NCBI GenBank assembly: GCA_913054115.1
Contig: CAJXIS010000067.1
Span: 1-9,132 of the forward strand
DNA: 9,132 bases
Direction of reading: 5' to 3'
From: an uncultured Acidimicrobiaceae bacterium
Lineage (GTDB): Bacteria > Actinomycetota > Acidimicrobiia > Acidimicrobiales > MedAcidi-G1
Shown: positions 6,074-9,132 of the stretch, in pieces
Numbering within the stretch: the first letter of the stretch is position 1
How the letters are laid out: every line of letters starts with the position of its first letter
Made by a program: the position numbers and the translations under genes
The notes under the pieces: generated by a model
What the model was told of the DNA's origin: nothing
Databases searched by the model: none
What the model saw: only the letters and a program-made list of their open reading frames with translations

Positions 6074-7711
6074 GTGACCGACGACCAGCAGCCCGGGGAA
6101 CAGGAACCCGAGGGGCACGAGGCGGGGCCTGCCACGGTGGCCCGCCGGCGGGTGCTGATCGGGCTCGGGCTGGGCGCCGCCAGCCTCGGCATGCTGCGGC
6201 GCCTCCCGACCGGACGCACCGCCACACCGCCGTCGTCGGCCGGACCACACCCGACCACGACAACGTCCACGCCGCCCGGCACCACGTCGACCACCACGCC
6301 CGGGCGACCCGTGCCCAGTGTCCCGCCGGTGCTCGACGACAGCCTCGCCGTCGCCGACGACGGCCACGTCCACGACGTGGTGATCTCGGGCGGACGGGTC
6401 ATCGACCCCGACTCGCACTTCGACGCCGTGGCCCACGTGGGCATCGACGGCGACACGATCACGCGTATCAGCCTCGAGCCGCTCACCGGCACCACGACGG
6501 TCGATGCCGCAGGACTCGTGGTCTCGCCCGGCTTCATCGACATCCTGAGCTACCCGCCCAACGGCTACGGCGAGTGGTTCAAGGTGGCCGACGGCGTCAC
6601 CACCAACCTCTGCCTCCACGGCATCGACGCCACGATGGAGGACTTCCTCGCCAGGGGGACCCGCAACGACCCGCCGGTCAACTATGGGGGCGCCACCGAC
6701 CAGTACGAGCACCGCAAGATGCTCGGCGCAGGCATCGGCTTCGCCACCGAGGCCCAGATCGTGGAGCTGGCCGCACGGGCCGAGGCCGACCTGCTGGCCG
6801 GGGCGGTCGGCATCCACGAGCAGCCCGAGTACGTGATCGGGGTGACCTTCGAGGAGATGCTGGCCCACGGAGCGGTCGCCGCCCGTCACAACGTGCCGCT
6901 GTGCCTCCACCTGCGGCACTCCAGGCCCGACCCCCCGTCGCTCCAGGAGGAGGGCATCGACGAGGCCATCCGGGTCGCCCGCGAGACCGGCTGTCGGATC
7001 CACATCGAGCACATCAACTCCACCGGCGGCACCGGGCGCATGGTCGAGGCCATCGCCCAGGTCGATGCCGCAAGGGCCGAGGGCCTTTCGATCACCGCCT
7101 GCGTCTACCCGTACACCTTCTGGGCGACCTATGCCGGCAGCGCACGCTTCGACGACTTCCAGGCCAAGTACGAGATCGGCTACGGCGACCTCCAGGTGGC
7201 CAACACCCCGGACCGGCTCACCGAGGCGACCTTCCGCAGGGCCAGGGCCGACAACCTGCTCACGGCGGCGTTCGCCATGTCGGAGGAGGACATCACCGAC
7301 GCCCTTGCCGCCCCGTGGGTGATGCTCGGCTCCGACGCCATCCTCACCATCAGCCACAACAACCATCCCCGCTCCACGGGCTGTTTCAGCCGACTGCTCG
7401 GGGTGTACGTGCGCGAACGCGGTGTCCTCGACCTCCCGGACGCCCTCGGGCGCATGACGATCCTGCCGGCGCGGCTGCTCGAGGACGTCAGCCCCGCCAT
7501 GGCACGGCGTGGCCGAATCCAGGCCGGCGCCGTCGCCGACGTGACGGTCTTCGACCCGGCCACGGTGCTCGACCGGTCCTCGATCGCCGACACCGGCGTC
7601 GAGTCGGCCGGCATCCGCCACGTGCTGGTGGGCGGCCGATTCGTCCGCCGTGACGGGAACAACGACCAGAACGAGCGCCCCGGAGTCCCGATCCTGCGGG
7701 AATCCGCATGA
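6074..7711 (+). CDS. Tat-exported amidohydrolase, N-acyl-D-amino-acid (D-Glu type) deacylase family
   Basis: This 545-residue protein of the amidohydrolase superfamily belongs to a branch that removes N-acyl groups from D-amino acids. It begins with a twin-arginine signal, RRRVLIG (24-30), and a hydrophobic stretch to about 40. A Thr/Pro-rich linker (about 58-85) follows, so the enzyme is exported folded. The catalytic body starts near 101 (VVISGGRVIDP) and ends with the usual C-terminal ADVTVFDPATV (488-498). Seen features are SPGFID (151-156), ADGVTTNLCLHG (172-183), LCLHLRH (276-282), HIEHINSTGG (310-319), GSDA (419-422) and HNNHPRSTG (428-436). The HxH normally following GFID is absent (GFIDILSY). 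Cys180, His279, His313 and Asp421 could correspond to the tight zinc site and catalytic Asp of D-aminoacylase. D-glutamate/D-aspartate deacylase relatives are the nearest in memory; a dihydroorotase-like role is less likely. Its stop overlaps the CapA start. Confidence 0.88.
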   Translation: MTDDQQPGEQEPEGHEAGPATVARRRVLIGLGLGAASLGMLRRLPTGRTATPPSSAGPHPTTTTSTPPGTTSTTTPGRPVPSVPPVLDDSLAVADDGHVHDVVISGGRVIDPDSHFDAVAHVGIDGDTITRISLEPLTGTTTVDAAGLVVSPGFIDILSYPPNGYGEWFKVADGVTTNLCLHGIDATMEDFLARGTRNDPPVNYGGATDQYEHRKMLGAGIGFATEAQIVELAARAEADLLAGAVGIHEQPEYVIGVTFEEMLAHGAVAARHNVPLCLHLRHSRPDPPSLQEEGIDEAIRVARETGCRIHIEHINSTGGTGRMVEAIAQVDAARAEGLSITACVYPYTFWATYAGSARFDDFQAKYEIGYGDLQVANTPDRLTEATFRRARADNLLTAAFAMSEEDITDALAAPWVMLGSDAILTISHNNHPRSTGCFSRLLGVYVRERGVLDLPDALGRMTILPARLLEDVSPAMARRGRIQAGAVADVTVFDPATVLDRSSIADTGVESAGIRHVLVGGRFVRRDGNNDQNERPGVPILRESA

Positions 7712-8976
7712 TCCTCTCGGTGCGTGAACGCCGGGCCGCCTGGCGGCTCACCCAGCTCGTCCTGGTCGGCGCCTTCGCCATAGCGGCGTTCGCCGTGCGC
7801 GACATCGTCCGTGACCGCTCGGACGACAGCGCCTCCCCACCCGTCGTCACGACCACGGCGCCACCGGTCGACAGCGACGGCGGCGGGAACGACCCCGGCG
7901 GCAGCGCCACCACAGAACCCACGACCACGACCACCACCTGGGCACCGGCCCGGTCGTTCACCCTCGTCGCCACCGGCGAGCTGCTGGTCCACGAGTACGT
8001 GGCCGACCGTGCCGCCGACTACGGCGGCGTCGGCGCCTGGGACTTCCGGCCCATGTTCCGGCTCGTTCGCCCCATCATCGCCGGAGCCGACGTGGCGCTC
8101 TGCCACCTCGAGACGCCCCTCTCGGCCGACAACTCCGACCTCGCCTACTACCCGGGCTTCCGGGTGCCGTTCGAGTTGGCCGACGCCATCGCCGATGCCG
8201 GCTACGACGGCTGCTCGGTGGCCTCCAACCACAGCCTCGACGCAGGCACGGCCGGCGTGGCGAGCACCCTCGACCACCTCCGTCGTGCCGGGGTGGCGAC
8301 CACCGGCATGGCGACCGACGCAGCCGGGGACAGCCCGGCGACCTTCGAGGCCGACGGGATCCCGATCGCACACCTCTCCTACACCGACCTCATGAACGGA
8401 GGGTCCCTGCCGACCGAGCCGGCGAGGCTGGTTCCCCGCGTCGATGCCGAGGAGATCCTCGCCGACGCCGCCGCCGCCAGGGCCGCCGGCGCCGAGTTCG
8501 TGGTGCTCAGCCTCCACTGGGGCGCCGAATACGACGCCGCCGCCACCGGCCGCCAGACGGGGCTCATCGACACCCTGCTGGCCTCACCCGACGTGGACCT
8601 GCTGCTCGGACACGGCACCCACGTGCCACAGCCCGTGTTCGAACGCAACGGGAAGTACGCCGCCATCGGACTCGGGAACTTCCTCTCGAACCAGCCGGGC
8701 GACGAGCGCCGCATGTGCAGCGAGTGTCCGCCCGCCACCCAGGACGGCCTGATCGCCTGGTTCGCTGTGGGCGACCTCCCCGACGGGACGGTCGGCGTGA
8801 TCGATGCGGGATACGTCCCCACCTGGGTCCGCCGATCATCGACCTACGAGATCGTCCCCCTCGGCATCGACGAACCCACCGGCGTCGAGCCCACCGTCCT
8901 CGCCGAGTCGGCCCGCCGCACCGCCGCCGTCGTCGAACCCGTGTTGCGGAGGCTCGACATCGATTCGTTCGGCTGA
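7708..8976 (+). CDS. CapA family protein (poly-gamma-glutamate synthesis/metallophosphatase-like), membrane-anchored
   Basis: This 422-residue protein has a basic N-terminus, one transmembrane segment (about 14-30) and a Thr-rich, low-complexity linker (about 48-80). The PGA_cap/CapA domain then fills the rest, outside the membrane. Motifs in order are TGELLVHE (89-96), CHLETPLS (132-139), SNHSLDAG (173-180), LSLHWGAEY (267-275), GHGTHVPQP (301-309) and GLGNFLSNQ (321-329). These match the actinobacterial CapA pattern, whose fold is that of calcineurin-like metallophosphatases. In Bacillus, CapA works in synthesis and export of the poly-gamma-glutamate capsule. capB and capC are not seen here, so a capsule is not implied. 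The first motif usually reads GD but here is GE (Glu91). A CxxC (337-340) may form a disulfide. ATG 7708 overlaps the deacylase stop as ATGA, indicating coupled translation, and only weak Shine-Dalgarno character precedes it. Confidence 0.9.
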   Translation: MILSVRERRAAWRLTQLVLVGAFAIAAFAVRDIVRDRSDDSASPPVVTTTAPPVDSDGGGNDPGGSATTEPTTTTTTWAPARSFTLVATGELLVHEYVADRAADYGGVGAWDFRPMFRLVRPIIAGADVALCHLETPLSADNSDLAYYPGFRVPFELADAIADAGYDGCSVASNHSLDAGTAGVASTLDHLRRAGVATTGMATDAAGDSPATFEADGIPIAHLSYTDLMNGGSLPTEPARLVPRVDAEEILADAAAARAAGAEFVVLSLHWGAEYDAAATGRQTGLIDTLLASPDVDLLLGHGTHVPQPVFERNGKYAAIGLGNFLSNQPGDERRMCSECPPATQDGLIAWFAVGDLPDGTVGVIDAGYVPTWVRRSSTYEIVPLGIDEPTGVEPTVLAESARRTAAVVEPVLRRLDIDSFG

Positions 8977-8996
8977 GAACCGCCCGATACCTGCAC

Positions 8997-9005
8997 GGAT
9001 ATCCT
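8997..9005 (+). promoter_or_regulatory. Possible promoter/operator for the downstream serC-like gene
   Basis: GGATATCC (8997-9004) is a perfect 8-bp palindrome in the 99-bp gap after the CapA gene, and it contains the TAnnnT hexamer TATCCT (9000-9005). A start site a few bases downstream would leave a leader of about 60 nt, consistent with the Shine-Dalgarno of the next gene. No clear -35 is seen, and read-through from the CapA gene is equally possible. Confidence 0.3.
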
Positions 9006-9062
9006 GACACGCGTCGATCACGACCCTGAGATCCGCCACTGACGGCCGACCCGGGCTCGAAC

Positions 9063-9068
9063 AAGGAG
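9063..9068 (+). promoter_or_regulatory. Ribosome binding site of the serC-like gene
   Basis: AAGGAG lies 7 nt before the GTG at 9076, close to ideal. It supports the GTG as the true start of the truncated gene. Confidence 0.7.
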
Positions 9069-9075
9069 ACATCCC

Positions 9076-9132
9076 GTGTCCAACACCCCCCACCCGCGCC
9101 CCGCACGCGTGCCCAACTTCTGTGCAGGTCCC
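9076..9132 (+). CDS. serC: Probable phosphoserine aminotransferase, first 19 codons only
   Basis: Only 19 codons are present before the window ends. They read on from GTG with a polar lead (about residues 1-12) into VPNFCAGP (12-19). The N-F-x-A-G-P signature close to the N-terminus is typical of the first strand of phosphoserine aminotransferase, the PLP enzyme that makes 3-phosphoserine from 3-phosphohydroxypyruvate and glutamate in serine synthesis. The strong Shine-Dalgarno backs it as a real gene. With so little sequence, another class V aminotransferase cannot be ruled out. It is on the same strand as the CapA gene, 99 bp on, and is probably a separate unit. Confidence 0.6.
   Translation, partial: MSNTPHPRPARVPNFCAGP

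Noticed and set aside
5900..7621. 573-codon open frame on the minus strand, antisense to the deacylase
   Set aside because: It lies opposite a gene with clear family motifs. Its product is Gly/Val/Asp/His-rich low-complexity sequence, as expected from the complement of GC-rich codons, and it has no recognisable domain.
7918..7940. ACC/ACG triplet run that could be taken for a microsatellite repeat
   Set aside because: It is in frame within the CapA gene and encodes the poly-Thr linker, and a similar Thr linker occurs in the deacylase. It is explained by protein composition.
7180..8517. 445-codon minus-strand open frame opposite the deacylase/CapA junction
   Set aside because: Antisense to two well-supported genes, with low-complexity composition.

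Overview
The window is GC-rich (roughly 70% by eye), uses GTG starts freely, has short intergenic gaps and puts Thr/Pro-rich linkers behind N-terminal export signals. All this fits an actinomycete-type chromosome. An Acidimicrobiia-like relative is my best guess, inferred from the style of the proteins and not proven. There is no sign of an insertion sequence, prophage, CRISPR array, tRNA or rRNA.

Layout. Left (1-1657, minus strand): an alpha/beta hydrolase followed by a metallo-beta-lactamase-fold hydrolase, whose C-terminus runs off the left edge. The two are 52 bp apart and probably form one transcription unit. A glutaminyl-peptide cyclotransferase with a probable lipoprotein signal (1687-2505, plus) diverges from them across only 29 bp. 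It converges on a beta-class DNA methyltransferase (2530-4047, minus) that carries an extra C-terminal domain resembling a restriction-endonuclease fold. A 179-bp divergent spacer separates the methyltransferase from a 220-residue protein of unknown function (4227-4889, plus).

Right half. A membrane-anchored TIM-barrel glycosidase-like protein (4929-5975, minus) is divergent, across 98 bp, from a two-gene operon on the plus strand. The operon holds a Tat-exported amidohydrolase of the N-acyl-D-amino-acid deacylase type (6074-7711) and a CapA-type (poly-gamma-glutamate synthesis family) protein (7708-8976), with stop and start overlapping as ATGA. All three products are predicted to act outside the membrane. 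I infer a small module for processing an envelope or extracellular polymer, possibly one containing D-amino acids. The window ends in the first 19 codons of what looks like serC (phosphoserine aminotransferase), preceded by a strong Shine-Dalgarno.

Regulation. Four genes at the head of transcription units (cyclotransferase, methyltransferase, glycosidase-like, deacylase) have a TAnnnT -10 element ending 6-7 nt before the start codon and no Shine-Dalgarno. This is the signature of leaderless transcripts, and it settles their start codons. Three other genes (MBL hydrolase, 220-aa protein, serC) instead have clear Shine-Dalgarno sequences. No gene-free stretch exceeds 179 bp.
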